Shown in pieces: positions 26,207 through 35,115 of a stretch of DNA of 38,619 nucleotides; within the stretch, counting starts at the first letter, position 1, and the number at the start of each line of letters is the position of its first letter. Source of the DNA: JANWHF01 sp036276235 (GTDB lineage Bacteria > Planctomycetota > Phycisphaerae > Tepidisphaerales > Tepidisphaeraceae); contig DATBDZ010000484.1 in the NCBI GenBank assembly GCA_036276235.1, positions 1-38,619 on the forward strand, given 5' to 3'. The translations under genes were made by a program, and so were the position numbers. The notes beneath the pieces were generated by a model. The model worked only from the letters and a program-made list of their open reading frames with translations, did not search any database and had not been told where the DNA came from.

Positions 26207-27088
26207 TTACGATTGCTCTTGCAGGCGGAAGATTTCCGGCGACGCGCCGAACACATTCTTGAACGCGTGCGAGAAGTGGAACGGATCGGTGAAACCGACG
26301 CTTGCCGCCACTTCCTTGACCAGCATATTTCTGTTGCGGAGTTGCTCGGCGGCGAAGTTCATCTTCAGGCGAAGCAGATACTGATAAGGCGCCTGAAGGT
26401 CGAAGCGCCGGAAAAGCCGGCACAAGTAGGCTTCGTCGATTTCGCACTCTGCCGCGATTTGCTCCAGCGATCGAAGCCGGCGGAAATGCGTCGCGATGTG
26501 CCGCCGGCAGCGCTGAAACGTGGCGCAGGCGATCGAGGGCGGGGATCCAATGGGGATTAACCGGGCAGCCAGCTTGATCAACAGGTATTCGCAAAGCGTG
26601 GTGCAGAGCATTCCCGATTCATCGCCGCCGCGCATCCCATCGCGGATGAGCGTGTCGAAGATGTCCTGAACCTCGCTCACCGAGGAGACCCGCGCCACCG
26701 TCCCCGGCGTCAGTCCGCATTCCCGCATAATCCGCGGCGCCCGCGGCCCGGTAAAATCGATGAAGTATTTCTCCAGCAAGTCGCGGGGGCTGGTCGTGAT
26801 GTGCTGCGAAACCGCGGGGCCGTATGTGAAGATCGTGCCGGCGTCGAGCACGTGGGCTTTTCCCTCCAGGTTCAGCCAGCCGCGCCCGCGGGCCACCAGC
26901 TCAACTGAGTAATAGGGGAAATGCTCGCGCTGAATGGCGTAATCCGGCGAGCAGAATTCATGTCCGCCGCCCACCACGGCAAGCGGCGTGTCGGGCAGGC
27001 AGACGTCCTCCATGCTGAAACGCCGCGCTTTGCGGACCTGGCCAGAAAAGAAATCCGACAGTTTTTCCGGTTCTGCTGCGATGGGCAT
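26207..27088 (-). CDS. AraC-family transcriptional regulator
   Basis: A 293-residue regulator. The N-terminal half (about 30-170) is a cupin-like sensor domain typical of AraC/XylS regulators that bind sugars (YYSVELVARGRGWLNLEGKA, then AGTIFTYGPAVSQHI). The C-terminal 100 residues hold the two helix-turn-helix units: LEQIAAECEIDEAYLCRLFR and EVAASVGFTDPFHFSHAFKN, with the usual family ending. ATG at 27088 follows a GGAG site. The gene lies 108 bases downstream of the GH51 gene and may be the last member of the transporter operon or have its own promoter. Its location among arabinoxylan genes suggests it responds to arabinose, xylose or an oligosaccharide; this is inference from context. Confidence 0.93.
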   Translation of the reverse strand: MPIAAEPEKLSDFFSGQVRKARRFSMEDVCLPDTPLAVVGGGHEFCSPDYAIQREHFPYYSVELVARGRGWLNLEGKAHVLDAGTIFTYGPAVSQHITTSPRDLLEKYFIDFTGPRAPRIMRECGLTPGTVARVSSVSEVQDIFDTLIRDGMRGGDESGMLCTTLCEYLLIKLAARLIPIGSPPSIACATFQRCRRHIATHFRRLRSLEQIAAECEIDEAYLCRLFRRFDLQAPYQYLLRLKMNFAAEQLRNRNMLVKEVAASVGFTDPFHFSHAFKNVFGASPEIFRLQEQS

Positions 27089-27196
27089 TTTGCGGCTCCG
27101 GGAGGGACGAGAATTTACATGTGAATCTTCAAAGGCTTTGGCTCTCCGCTGGGCGACGGCGCGGGCCGGCTCTCACCAGTGGTTACACATCCGCGA

Positions 27197-29260
27197 CTAT
27201 TGCTGCTCGGCGTTTAAGCGCAAGAGCGTGAACGAGTACGGCGGAAGCGTATGATGAAACGACGCCGACGCGTTGGCAATCTTCGCCTGTTTCGGTGAGA
27301 TGCCGGTTGGATTCTCCAGCGTGTTGCCGGCTTTTGGATCATCACCGGCCAGCACGATGGCCGTCGCGCTGCCGGCCACAGTCCCAACGCCGCGAAGATT
27401 GATCGCTACGTCGATCGGATCTTTCTCGACGTTGACGAGCTTGACGATGACGGTGTGATCGGCCTTCAGATACGTCGCTGATGCGACAGCGACCGTCTGG
27501 GCCGCGCGCTGGGGCTGGCCGGCGTCGGCGGGGGCCGCGGTCGGCGAGATTTTCAACGTCACGGGGAGAACCAAATCGCCCTTGTTTTGCCCGAGCATGG
27601 CCTGCGCGTAATAGCTCGGCGAGCCGAAGCTGTGCAGGGCGTCGTAGCCGATCAGGTTTGTGTTCCACTGCCACGCCTTGGGGTAGCCCTTGGCCGGGTC
27701 TTCGGGGCTGACGTTAACCAGCAGCGGCGCGTAGCATTCCATCGGGATGATGTCGGCGTTTTTCTCCAGACCCATGACGAACGCGGCATCGGCCAGGGCG
27801 GCGTTGAGATCGGGCGTCGGGCGGCCTTCCTGCGTCGCCCACTCGCCGACGAAAGTCTGAATGCCATCCGGCTGGCGGCTGTTCCATGCGCCGCCGTTGA
27901 ATTTCATGGCATCCGCGGGGATCGCCTTGTCGTACTGGAGCGCCTGTTTCACAAGCTGCTGCGCGTTGCGGTAGAAATGATCATCGTAGAGATCGGGCTT
28001 GAACTCCTTCACCGGCGCGGTGGCGATGATCTTCAGATTGGGATAGCGCTCGCGAATGGCTTTGGCCATCTGCACAAAGCGGCCCTCGTAGCTGCCCGAA
28101 CGGTCGAACCAATCTTCGTTGCCGATCTCGACATAGTGCAACGGGAACGGCTCGCGGAAACCGTCGGCGGCGCGCTTCTTTCCCCATTCGCTGTCGGGGG
28201 ATCCGCTGACGTATTCGATTTCCTCCAGCGCCTCCTGCGTGTACTGCGCCATCTCCGGGCTGCCGGCATCGACGTGCTGGCGATTCAACACATACCCCGC
28301 AAACACCGCCAACACCGGCTCAGCATCAAGCTGCTTGCACCACAGCAAATACTCCGGCAATCCAAAGCCATCTGAGGAGCGATATCCCCAGCACCCTGCG
28401 TGCCCCGGCCGCTGGTCGGCGGGGCCGATCATCTGCTTCCAGTTGAAACGCGTGGCAAACGTGCTGCCCTCAACATAGTTGCCGCCCGGCAGGCGGATGA
28501 ACGATGGATGCATGTCCGCCATCAGTTTCATCAGATCGGGGCGAAGGCCATTCGGCGTGTTCTGGTAAGTCGGCGGAAAGAGTGAGACGAGACTGAAGGT
28601 GACACTGCCATTTCCCGATGCCGACAACACAAACTGCGCCTTGGCAGTCGACGGGGCATCGTGCGCGGTGGTGAGCTTCACCGTGTACTTCTGCCACGCG
28701 CCTGTGATCGCCGGCGAATCTGCCTTAGCAACGGTGACGTTGCCGTCATCGAGCACGAGCGACGCGGTGACCGGCCCCGCAAATCCCCCGCCGCCTTTTG
28801 CATAGAAGCTGGCGGTGTAAGTCGTGTCGGGCTTCACCGGAATTCCCCAGTAGCCGTCGTTGGCTACAGCCGCCTTGCCACCGGACAACTCCAGACGAAG
28901 GCTCACCGGCAACGCCGCGTTCACCGGGTCTTCGTGATCGAGAGTGGCCTTTGCTTCGCCGATGACCGACCAGTGGACCGGCAACGTGCGCGGCGGCGGC
29001 GTCGTCCCCTGCCGGCCGCGCGGCGCGGGATCCTGGAAGCTGCGGTTCTGAATCAGCTCGGCAAACAGGCCGCCGTCGTAGCTGTGGTTGATCTCTTCGG
29101 TCATCAACCCGTAAAACGTTTTGGGGACGGCGGGGCCGGGTTTGTTGACATCAACTTCCAGCGTGGCGGTGACATCGGCGCTGGCGGCGCGCGGCAGCAT
29201 CGCGCCGCTTAGCGCGGTCAGTGCCGCACAGACGAAGGGTAGAGTCGCTTTCAAATTCAT
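27197..29260 (-). CDS. GH51-type alpha-L-arabinofuranosidase, secreted, with CBM4_9-like domain
   Basis: A 687-residue exported arabinofuranosidase. Signal peptide about 1-28 (ending SADV). The GH51 N-terminal block (VPKTFYGLMTEEINHSYDGG) is followed by a carbohydrate-binding-like beta domain (about 95-228) and the catalytic barrel: FIRLPGGNYVEGST, probable acid/base E382 in YVEIGNEDWF, probable nucleophile E473 in TFVGEWATQEG, and SPSYYAQAML near the barrel end. The C-terminal beta-sandwich reaches the end of the protein. ATG at 29260 follows an AGGAACC site. It starts 44 bases after the binding-protein gene, so it is almost certainly co-transcribed with the importer. It is of a different GH51 subtype from the enzyme at 18547-20550. 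Confidence 0.93.
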   Translation of the reverse strand: MNLKATLPFVCAALTALSGAMLPRAASADVTATLEVDVNKPGPAVPKTFYGLMTEEINHSYDGGLFAELIQNRSFQDPAPRGRQGTTPPPRTLPVHWSVIGEAKATLDHEDPVNAALPVSLRLELSGGKAAVANDGYWGIPVKPDTTYTASFYAKGGGGFAGPVTASLVLDDGNVTVAKADSPAITGAWQKYTVKLTTAHDAPSTAKAQFVLSASGNGSVTFSLVSLFPPTYQNTPNGLRPDLMKLMADMHPSFIRLPGGNYVEGSTFATRFNWKQMIGPADQRPGHAGCWGYRSSDGFGLPEYLLWCKQLDAEPVLAVFAGYVLNRQHVDAGSPEMAQYTQEALEEIEYVSGSPDSEWGKKRAADGFREPFPLHYVEIGNEDWFDRSGSYEGRFVQMAKAIRERYPNLKIIATAPVKEFKPDLYDDHFYRNAQQLVKQALQYDKAIPADAMKFNGGAWNSRQPDGIQTFVGEWATQEGRPTPDLNAALADAAFVMGLEKNADIIPMECYAPLLVNVSPEDPAKGYPKAWQWNTNLIGYDALHSFGSPSYYAQAMLGQNKGDLVLPVTLKISPTAAPADAGQPQRAAQTVAVASATYLKADHTVIVKLVNVEKDPIDVAINLRGVGTVAGSATAIVLAGDDPKAGNTLENPTGISPKQAKIANASASFHHTLPPYSFTLLRLNAEQQ

Positions 29261-29304
29261 GGTTGGTTCCTCTGCTTGCCTGGCGGATCGGTAGGTGGAC
29301 TATC

Positions 29305-30273
29305 TTAGTATTGACGGGTCGGAAGCGCTTCCTTGGCCTGCTCCTCGGTGTAGATGCCTTCCTGAACATCGATGCGCTTGGGCACGGCCTGTTTGGCGAC
29401 CGCCTTCTCGACCAGATCAAAAACCTGCGGGCCGATCAGCGGATTGCACTCGACAGTGCAGTTGAGCTTTCCTTCGGCCATTGCCTCGAAGGCGGCTTTC
29501 ACGCCGTCGATGGAGACGATGATGATGTCCTTGCCGGGCTTGAGCCCGGCCGCCTCAATCGCCTGGATCGCGCCAAGAGCCATGTCGTCGTTGTGAGCGA
29601 AGAGCACGTTGATGTTTTTTCCCTCAGGCGATTTGAGAAACGCTTCCATCACCTCTTTGCCTTTGGCGCGGGTGAAGTCGCCGGTCTGCGACAGCACCAC
29701 TTTCATATCGGGATGATCTTTGATGATCTCCTCGAATCCCTTCTTGCGATCGTTGGCGGGCGCTGAGCCGGGTGTCCCCTGCAGCTCGGCGATGGTCGCT
29801 TTCCCGCCCGTTTTCACGACGAGAAACTTCGCAGCCCGTCGGCCTTCTTCGATGAAATCTGCACCAATGAAAGTGGCATACAGGCTGTCATCTGTCACAT
29901 CCGCGCGACGATCGGAAAGCACCACGGGAATCCCCGCCTGCTTGGCCTCGCGAAGCACCGGCTCAAAACCCGTTTCGACAACCGGAGCCAGCACAATCGC
30001 ATCCACTTTCTGGGCAATGAAAGAGCGGACGGCTTTGATCTGGTTTTCCTGTTTTTGTTGCGCGTCAACGAACTTCAGCTCGATGCCACGCTTGGCTGCT
30101 TCGTCTTTGATGGATTTGGAGTTGGCGGTTCGCCAGGCGGATTCCGCGCCGACTTGCGCGAAGCCGACGACCAGCGATTTTTTCCCGCCCTCCTGTTTGG
30201 ATTCCGAAGTCTTATCGCACCCGGCCAGAAGGCCGGCAAAGAGCAAGGCTGTGATTGCCAGACGTTTGATCAT
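29305..30273 (-). CDS. ytfQ: furanose-type ABC transporter substrate-binding lipoprotein (YtfQ-like)
   Basis: A 322-residue sugar-binding protein of the type I periplasmic-binding family. The signal ends in a lipobox (GLLAGC, Cys19), so it is a lipoprotein rather than a free periplasmic protein as in E. coli. It follows E. coli YtfQ closely from my memory of that sequence: VGFAQVGAESAWRTANSKSI, DAQQKQENQIKAVRSFIAQK, VELQGT-like AELQGTPGSAPANDRKKGF, SQTGDFTRAKGKEVMEAF and FAHNDDMALGAIQAIEAAGL. E. coli YtfQ binds galactofuranose. The start codon overlaps the stop of the preceding permease gene as ATGA. Being last of the four transporter genes is unusual, as binding-protein genes normally lead such operons. 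Confidence 0.93.
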   Translation of the reverse strand: MIKRLAITALLFAGLLAGCDKTSESKQEGGKKSLVVGFAQVGAESAWRTANSKSIKDEAAKRGIELKFVDAQQKQENQIKAVRSFIAQKVDAIVLAPVVETGFEPVLREAKQAGIPVVLSDRRADVTDDSLYATFIGADFIEEGRRAAKFLVVKTGGKATIAELQGTPGSAPANDRKKGFEEIIKDHPDMKVVLSQTGDFTRAKGKEVMEAFLKSPEGKNINVLFAHNDDMALGAIQAIEAAGLKPGKDIIIVSIDGVKAAFEAMAEGKLNCTVECNPLIGPQVFDLVEKAVAKQAVPKRIDVQEGIYTEEQAKEALPTRQY

Positions 30274-31289
30274 GGGTTGGTTCTTTCAGGTTGGAGTAGT
30301 TTTTGGAGCAAAATAAAGCCAAGCAGGAGGATGCCGATCGCGATGCGGGCCCACCAACTGCTAAGTGTTCCTTCGAAAGCGATGGCGGATTGAATGACGC
30401 CGAAAATGAGCACGCCGACCAGCGTACCGATCGGCCCGCCGACGCCGCCGGAAAGCAGCGTTCCGCCGACGACGACCGCCGCGATTGCGTCCAGCTCAAG
30501 GCCGGAGCCGGTCAAGGCATTTCCAGACGACGTGTAGAGCGTGACGGCGATGCCCGCCAGCGCCGAGCAAAAACCGGCGAATGCATACACGCCGATCTTG
30601 GTGCGCGCGACGGGCAATCCCATCAGCAGTGCCGATTGCTCATTGCCCCCCACCGCGTAGACATATCGCCCGATCGGGCGAAAGGCGGCGACGTAGCTGA
30701 CGATGCAAAGCAGCGCGACAAACAGAACGCCGACCAGCGGGAAGGTTGCATGGCCGCCGAGCGGAAGCGACCAGGACGAAAGCTTGACGTAAAGCGGATT
30801 CAAGATCGCGACGGATTCTCGCGATATCAGCAGCCCCAGACCGCGGCAAAGAAACAAGCCTCCGAGCGTCACCAGAAATGGCGGCAACTCGAAGAAGTGA
30901 ATGAGCATTCCCTGCACGACGCCCAATGCGGTGCCGGCGGCAAGCGCGACGCCGACCGCAAGCGCCGGGCTCCAGCCGCGATGCTCGGTCATGGTTGCGA
31001 CAAAGATCGACGTACATCCGATGACTGCGCCGACGGAAAGATCGATGCCGCCGCAGAGGATGACCAGCGTGAGGCCGATGGCCGCGATTCCCAGAAAGGC
31101 GTTATCGCCGATGAGATTCACGGCAACCTGCAGCGAGAAAAATCCTCTGTAGCGGAGGCACGCGGCGATGTAGATCAGCAGGAACACCACACAGGTCATC
31201 AGCAGCGGAAAGTGCGAGCGCGATGAAACCCCACGCAGGCGATTGCGCGCCGACCACCAGCCAAAGGCTGCGGGATTTGCCGCGCTCAT
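30270..31289 (-). CDS. yjfF: furanose-type ABC transporter permease (YjfF-like)
   Basis: A 339-residue inner-membrane permease with about 8-10 hydrophobic segments, of the ribose/galactofuranose (RbsC) family. Stretches match the YjfF subtype as I remember it: DNAFLGIAAIGLTLVILCGG followed by IDLSVGAV, YVYAVGGNEQSALLMGLPV, LELDAIAAVVVGGTLLSGGV and EGTLSSWWARIAIGILLLGF. With the YtfT-type protein it should form the membrane channel. ATG at 31289 overlaps the stop of the YtfT gene (ATGA); the frame upstream to 31352 lies inside that gene and is not used. Its own stop overlaps the start of the binding-protein gene in the same way. Confidence 0.93.
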   Translation of the reverse strand: MSAANPAAFGWWSARNRLRGVSSRSHFPLLMTCVVFLLIYIAACLRYRGFFSLQVAVNLIGDNAFLGIAAIGLTLVILCGGIDLSVGAVIGCTSIFVATMTEHRGWSPALAVGVALAAGTALGVVQGMLIHFFELPPFLVTLGGLFLCRGLGLLISRESVAILNPLYVKLSSWSLPLGGHATFPLVGVLFVALLCIVSYVAAFRPIGRYVYAVGGNEQSALLMGLPVARTKIGVYAFAGFCSALAGIAVTLYTSSGNALTGSGLELDAIAAVVVGGTLLSGGVGGPIGTLVGVLIFGVIQSAIAFEGTLSSWWARIAIGILLLGFILLQKLLQPERTNP

Positions 31290-32377
31290 GCCCGCCTCCT
31301 GATTGCGATGCGGACGAGGAGTTCGCGAAATTTGGAACTTTGCAGCAGGCACAGGGCAACGACGACGGCTGCTTTGATGACCAGAGTCAGCTCGGGTGCG
31401 ATGCCGCGGGCGAGAATCGTTGTGGTGAGCGTTTGAATGACCAACGCGCCGACAGCCGCGCCGACGAGGGAGAACCGCCCGCCGGCCAGCGAGGTCCCGC
31501 CGATGGCGGCAGCGAGAATCGCATCGAGCTCCAGATACAGCCCCGTGTTATTGACATCGGCCGCCTTGATGTCGGCGGTGGCGATTAATCCGGCAACGCC
31601 GGCGAGCAGTGCCGAGATCACGTAGCACACGAGCTTCACGCCGCTCGCCTGCACCCCGGCAAGGCGGGCGGCGACGGGATTATTTCCCACCGCTTCGATC
31701 AACAATCCAAGCGCCGAGCCGCGAACAAAGCCGAGGATGACCAGGAAGATCAGCACTGCGAGTATCAACGGAAACGGCAGGCCAAACAGAAAGCCCGACC
31801 CGAGGAACTCAAACGATGGATGCTGGAATGTGGGGATTTGGCCGTTGGTCACGAGCTGTGCCGCGCCTCGGCCGGCGACCATCAGGATGAGCGTCGCGAC
31901 GATCGGCTGCAGCTTGAATGTCGCCACGAGAATCCCGTTAAACAGCCCGGCCAGCAGCGCGACGCTCAGCGCGATGATGAGAATCAGCGGCAGTGAATGG
32001 CTTACGTTGAACACATGCAGCGGCGAATCTTCCGGCCGCGCGATGAGACAAGCCGCCACCGCGCCCGCCAGCGCCATCACCGCGCCGACCGACAAATCAA
32101 TGCCGCCGGTGGCGATCACCAGCGTCATTCCCAGCGACAAAAGCAGCACGGGCGTTCCACGGTTGAGAATGTCGATGAGCGATCCGAAGAGCCTTCCGTC
32201 GCGAACTTCGACATGGAAGAAGCCGGCGGTAAACAGCAGGTTGAAGAGCAGCAGCAGGGCCAGTGCGATCGTCGGATACAGCACGGTCGCCATCGCGCCC
32301 GAGGCGCGAACTTTGGCGCGCGGCGCTTTTGCCGCGGGAGGATCGAGGACCGGGATGGTTCCGCCGACGGCGTTCAT
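31286..32377 (-). CDS. ytfT: furanose-type ABC transporter permease (YtfT-like)
   Basis: A 363-residue membrane permease, partner of the YjfF-type protein. The N-terminus has a Pro/Ala/Lys-rich cytoplasmic leader of about 35 residues before the first helix. Family-typical stretches are GMTLVIATGGIDLSVGAVMA, KLQPIVATLILMVAGRGAAQ, LVTNGQIPTFQHPS and LYLELDAILAAAIGGTSLAG, all very close to E. coli YtfT. ATG at 32377 overlaps the stop of the ATPase gene (ATGA), which settles the start against the longer frame to 32533. It ends in another ATGA overlap with the next permease. Confidence 0.93.
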   Translation of the reverse strand: MNAVGGTIPVLDPPAAKAPRAKVRASGAMATVLYPTIALALLLLFNLLFTAGFFHVEVRDGRLFGSLIDILNRGTPVLLLSLGMTLVIATGGIDLSVGAVMALAGAVAACLIARPEDSPLHVFNVSHSLPLILIIALSVALLAGLFNGILVATFKLQPIVATLILMVAGRGAAQLVTNGQIPTFQHPSFEFLGSGFLFGLPFPLILAVLIFLVILGFVRGSALGLLIEAVGNNPVAARLAGVQASGVKLVCYVISALLAGVAGLIATADIKAADVNNTGLYLELDAILAAAIGGTSLAGGRFSLVGAAVGALVIQTLTTTILARGIAPELTLVIKAAVVVALCLLQSSKFRELLVRIAIRRRA

Positions 32378-33873
32378 CCTGCAACCTTGGTGAGAATCGC
32401 CTTCTCCGTCACGTCTGATCCCGACAGTTCGCCGACTTTCTGGCGATCGCGCAACACGATCACGCGTGAACAGAGCGCGGCTACTTCTTCCAATTCCGAA
32501 CTGATAAACAGCAGCGACATGCCTTCGGCGCACAATTTTTCAACCAGCGCTGAAATCTCCGCCTTGGCGCCGACGTCGATGCCGCGGGTCGGCTCATCGA
32601 GAATGAGCAGCGTCGGCGACGCCGCCAGCCAGCGCGCCAGAATCGCCTTTTGCTGATTGCCGCCGGAGAGCAGACGGATCGGCTTCTCCGCGTCATTCGT
32701 TGCGATGCGCAGAGCGGCGATGTATTTCTCGGCCATCTCGCGCTGCTTGCGGAGCGGAATCGGCCGCCACCAGCCGCGGCGGGCTTGCAGCGCAACCACA
32801 ATGTTCTCCCGGATCGAAAGATCCGGCAGGATACCCGCCACCTTGCGATCCTCAGGGCAAAACGCGAATCCCAGTGCGATCGCGTTGCGTGGATTACCTA
32901 GGTGTTGGGTGCGGCCATCGACGGTAATCGTGCCGGCATCTGGTTTGTCAGCGGCGAAGAGGAGCCGCGCCGTTTCAGTTCGGCCGGACCCCAGAAGCCC
33001 GGCGAGGCCGACGATTTCTCCGCGGCCAATCGAAAGATCGAGCGGCCCCACCGCCCCGCTTCGCCCCAGGCCCTTTGCCTCGACAAACGGAGACAATGGC
33101 GCTGATTGCCGATCTGCTGCGCCGCCGTGCTTCAGTTCCGCCACATCGCGGCCGACCATTTCGGAAACGAGCTTGAGCCGAGGCAGATCGCGCGCCAAAT
33201 GTTCGCCGACGAGGCGGCCATTGCGCAGCACCGTAATGCGGTCGGAGATCGCATAGACCTGATCCAGGAAATGCGTAACGAAAATAATCGCCAAGCCATT
33301 TTCCTTCAGCCGGCGCATCGTGGAGAACAACTGCTCGACTTCCGGGCGATCCAGCGAGCTCGTCGGCTCATCGAGGATCAGAACTTTGGCGGACATCGAC
33401 AGCGACCGCGCGATCGCCACCATTTGCTGAAGCGCGACCGAGAAGCTCTGAACAGGCTTGGTCACATCAATGTGAACGTCGAGTTGCGCGAGAGAATTCT
33501 TCGCGCCGCGTATCATCGCCCTGGAATCAATTCCACCAAAGCCGCCCCACCGCTTGGGCATCCGGCCGAGGTAAATATTCTCCGCCACGGAAAGCGCCGG
33601 AATCAGATTGACTTCCTGATACACCGTGGCGATTCTAAGCCGCTGCGCGTGCAGCGGCGAAACCGGCTGGATTGCCTTCCCGTCCAGAAACATTTGGCCC
33701 GCGTCGTAGGAATAAACGCCGGTGAGAATTTTGATGAGGGTGGATTTTCCGGCCCCGTTTTCCCCCATCAGGGCATGCACCTCGCCAGCGCGCGCGTGAA
33801 AGTCAACCGAGTCCAGGGCGAGAACGCCCGGAAAGCGTTTAGTCAAACCGCGTGCGGATAAAGCCGTTTCCAT
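32374..33873 (-). CDS. ytfR: furanose-type ABC transporter ATPase (YtfR-like, double cassette)
   Basis: A 499-residue cytoplasmic ATPase with two fused ABC cassettes, as in RbsA/MglA/YtfR. First cassette: Walker A GENGAGKST (about 37-45), a degenerate signature (SFSVALQQMVAIAR) and Walker B VLILDEPTSSLD. Second cassette: a weak Walker A (GLLGSGRTE), a good signature LSGGNQQKAILARW and Walker B LLILDEPTRGIDVGAK. Such asymmetry is normal for this family. It powers the YtfT/YjfF channel. ATG at 33873 has a poor ribosome site. A palindrome overlapping a possible -10 lies 33-47 bases upstream (33906-33920). The next gene starts within its stop codon. Confidence 0.95.
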   Translation of the reverse strand: METALSARGLTKRFPGVLALDSVDFHARAGEVHALMGENGAGKSTLIKILTGVYSYDAGQMFLDGKAIQPVSPLHAQRLRIATVYQEVNLIPALSVAENIYLGRMPKRWGGFGGIDSRAMIRGAKNSLAQLDVHIDVTKPVQSFSVALQQMVAIARSLSMSAKVLILDEPTSSLDRPEVEQLFSTMRRLKENGLAIIFVTHFLDQVYAISDRITVLRNGRLVGEHLARDLPRLKLVSEMVGRDVAELKHGGAADRQSAPLSPFVEAKGLGRSGAVGPLDLSIGRGEIVGLAGLLGSGRTETARLLFAADKPDAGTITVDGRTQHLGNPRNAIALGFAFCPEDRKVAGILPDLSIRENIVVALQARRGWWRPIPLRKQREMAEKYIAALRIATNDAEKPIRLLSGGNQQKAILARWLAASPTLLILDEPTRGIDVGAKAEISALVEKLCAEGMSLLFISSELEEVAALCSRVIVLRDRQKVGELSGSDVTEKAILTKVAG

Positions 33874-33905
33874 GAGAAGCAGATGCAGCCGCCAATACTT
33901 ACTTT

Positions 33906-33935
33906 CATTCTGTACGAATGTTAATCGGGTTTCAA
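33906..33935 (-). promoter_or_regulatory. possible promoter with overlapping operator in front of the importer genes
   Basis: In the 69 bases between the ROK and ATPase genes, the minus strand shows TTGAAA (33930-33935), a 17-base gap and CAGAAT (33907-33912), four of six matches to a -10. The palindrome CATTC-N5-GAATG (33906-33920) covers the -10. A repressor binding there would block the promoter; the ROK protein encoded next to it is the obvious candidate. This is pattern reading only. Confidence 0.4.
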
Positions 33936-33942
33936 GAAGAAC

Positions 33943-35082
33943 CTAATCCAACAAAATGCTATCCAGCGCAACGGACACCATGCCCGCCTGACGCCGGCGC
34001 GGCACGGTGCGGATCGAGATTTCTCCGAAGCGCGCCCACATCGCGTGCTGCCGCACGGAATTACTTAAGTATTCAACGCAGGATGGCGGCAGCTCGCGAA
34101 ACGCGCCCGTGAGCACGACTTGGCGCAAACCCAGAAGATTCAGCGCCGCTGCGATATCGACCGCAGCACTTTCGAGCGATTGCTTGAGCCAGCGCGGAAG
34201 CGGCCTGTCCGCCAGATATTCAACGACCGCCGGCCAGGATTTGGGCAGCCCGTGTTCCGCTGCGCTGGCCAACAAACCCGGGCGGGCAATGAGCGTCTCC
34301 AGGCAGCCGATCGCGCCGCATCCGCATTGGCGATCGTTGCCCTGAACTGCCACATGGCCGATTTCGCCGCTGAGGGGGATGGAGCCGCCGAAAAGGCTGC
34401 CGCCGATAATGGCGGCGGCACCGACGCCATTACCGGAATCGACCAGCAGAAAATCTCCCGACCCCGGCTCGGCGGCGAGCTGCCCCAAAGCCAGCAGACG
34501 AATCTCCTGCTTGAAGACAACTTCAGCGTCGAAAATATCGCGCACGTGCTCTTCCAAATTCGTCTTCTCCAGCCAGCGAATATTGGGCGACAAATAAACC
34601 TTCCCCGTGCGTTCGTCCACGACGCCCGGCAGGCCGATGATCGTCTTGAGATCTTTCGAACGATGCGGCTTCCACAGTTTTGCCAGTTGCCGAAACCAGG
34701 CATCCGCGGAAGTGGGAGTGAGAAATTCCGACTGCCATCGATCCTCCGAAGGAATTGCAACGGGGAGAATGGCCATCCGCGTGTGGCGGACGCCCAACTG
34801 CACCATGCAGAAGCGCGGCCGGCGGCGATCCAGCTCAAGCCGCGTCGAGGGGCGGCCCAGCACCGCAGTCACCTTTGCCGATGAGTCCTCCGCCAGCGGA
34901 GCGTCCGCGGCGCAGGGGGCGAGGATATGCTCCGACAAAAGCTGATCCGCGATGCGGCTGACGGTGGGCTGGCTCATCCCCGTTACACGCGCGAGATCCG
35001 AACGCGAGATGGACCCGCAGCGCGCAACCGTTTCGATAATGCGGCGCTGATGCATTCGCCGGAGATAGGTTGAATTGGCCAT
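33943..35082 (-). CDS. ROK-family transcriptional regulator (NagC/XylR type)
   Basis: A 379-residue repressor-type ROK protein. Residues about 8-50 form a winged helix-turn-helix (QRRIIETVARCGSISRSDLA, then TGMSQPTVSRIADQLL). The sugar-binding ROK domain follows, with a glycine-rich phosphate-loop-like DSGNGVGAAAI and the ROK zinc signature SGEIGHVAVQG followed by CGCGAIGCLE. Family members bind a sugar or sugar phosphate and release DNA. The gene lies 33 bases after the HAD gene and 69 bases before the importer ATPase, all on the same strand, so it probably controls the importer-GH51 genes. The ligand is unknown; arabinose or xylose would fit the context. Confidence 0.93.
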   Translation of the reverse strand: MANSTYLRRMHQRRIIETVARCGSISRSDLARVTGMSQPTVSRIADQLLSEHILAPCAADAPLAEDSSAKVTAVLGRPSTRLELDRRRPRFCMVQLGVRHTRMAILPVAIPSEDRWQSEFLTPTSADAWFRQLAKLWKPHRSKDLKTIIGLPGVVDERTGKVYLSPNIRWLEKTNLEEHVRDIFDAEVVFKQEIRLLALGQLAAEPGSGDFLLVDSGNGVGAAAIIGGSLFGGSIPLSGEIGHVAVQGNDRQCGCGAIGCLETLIARPGLLASAAEHGLPKSWPAVVEYLADRPLPRWLKQSLESAAVDIAAALNLLGLRQVVLTGAFRELPPSCVEYLSNSVRQHAMWARFGEISIRTVPRRRQAGMVSVALDSILLD

Positions 35083-35115
35083 GAACCCACAGTGTATGCG
35101 GCTGCGCGATTGACG

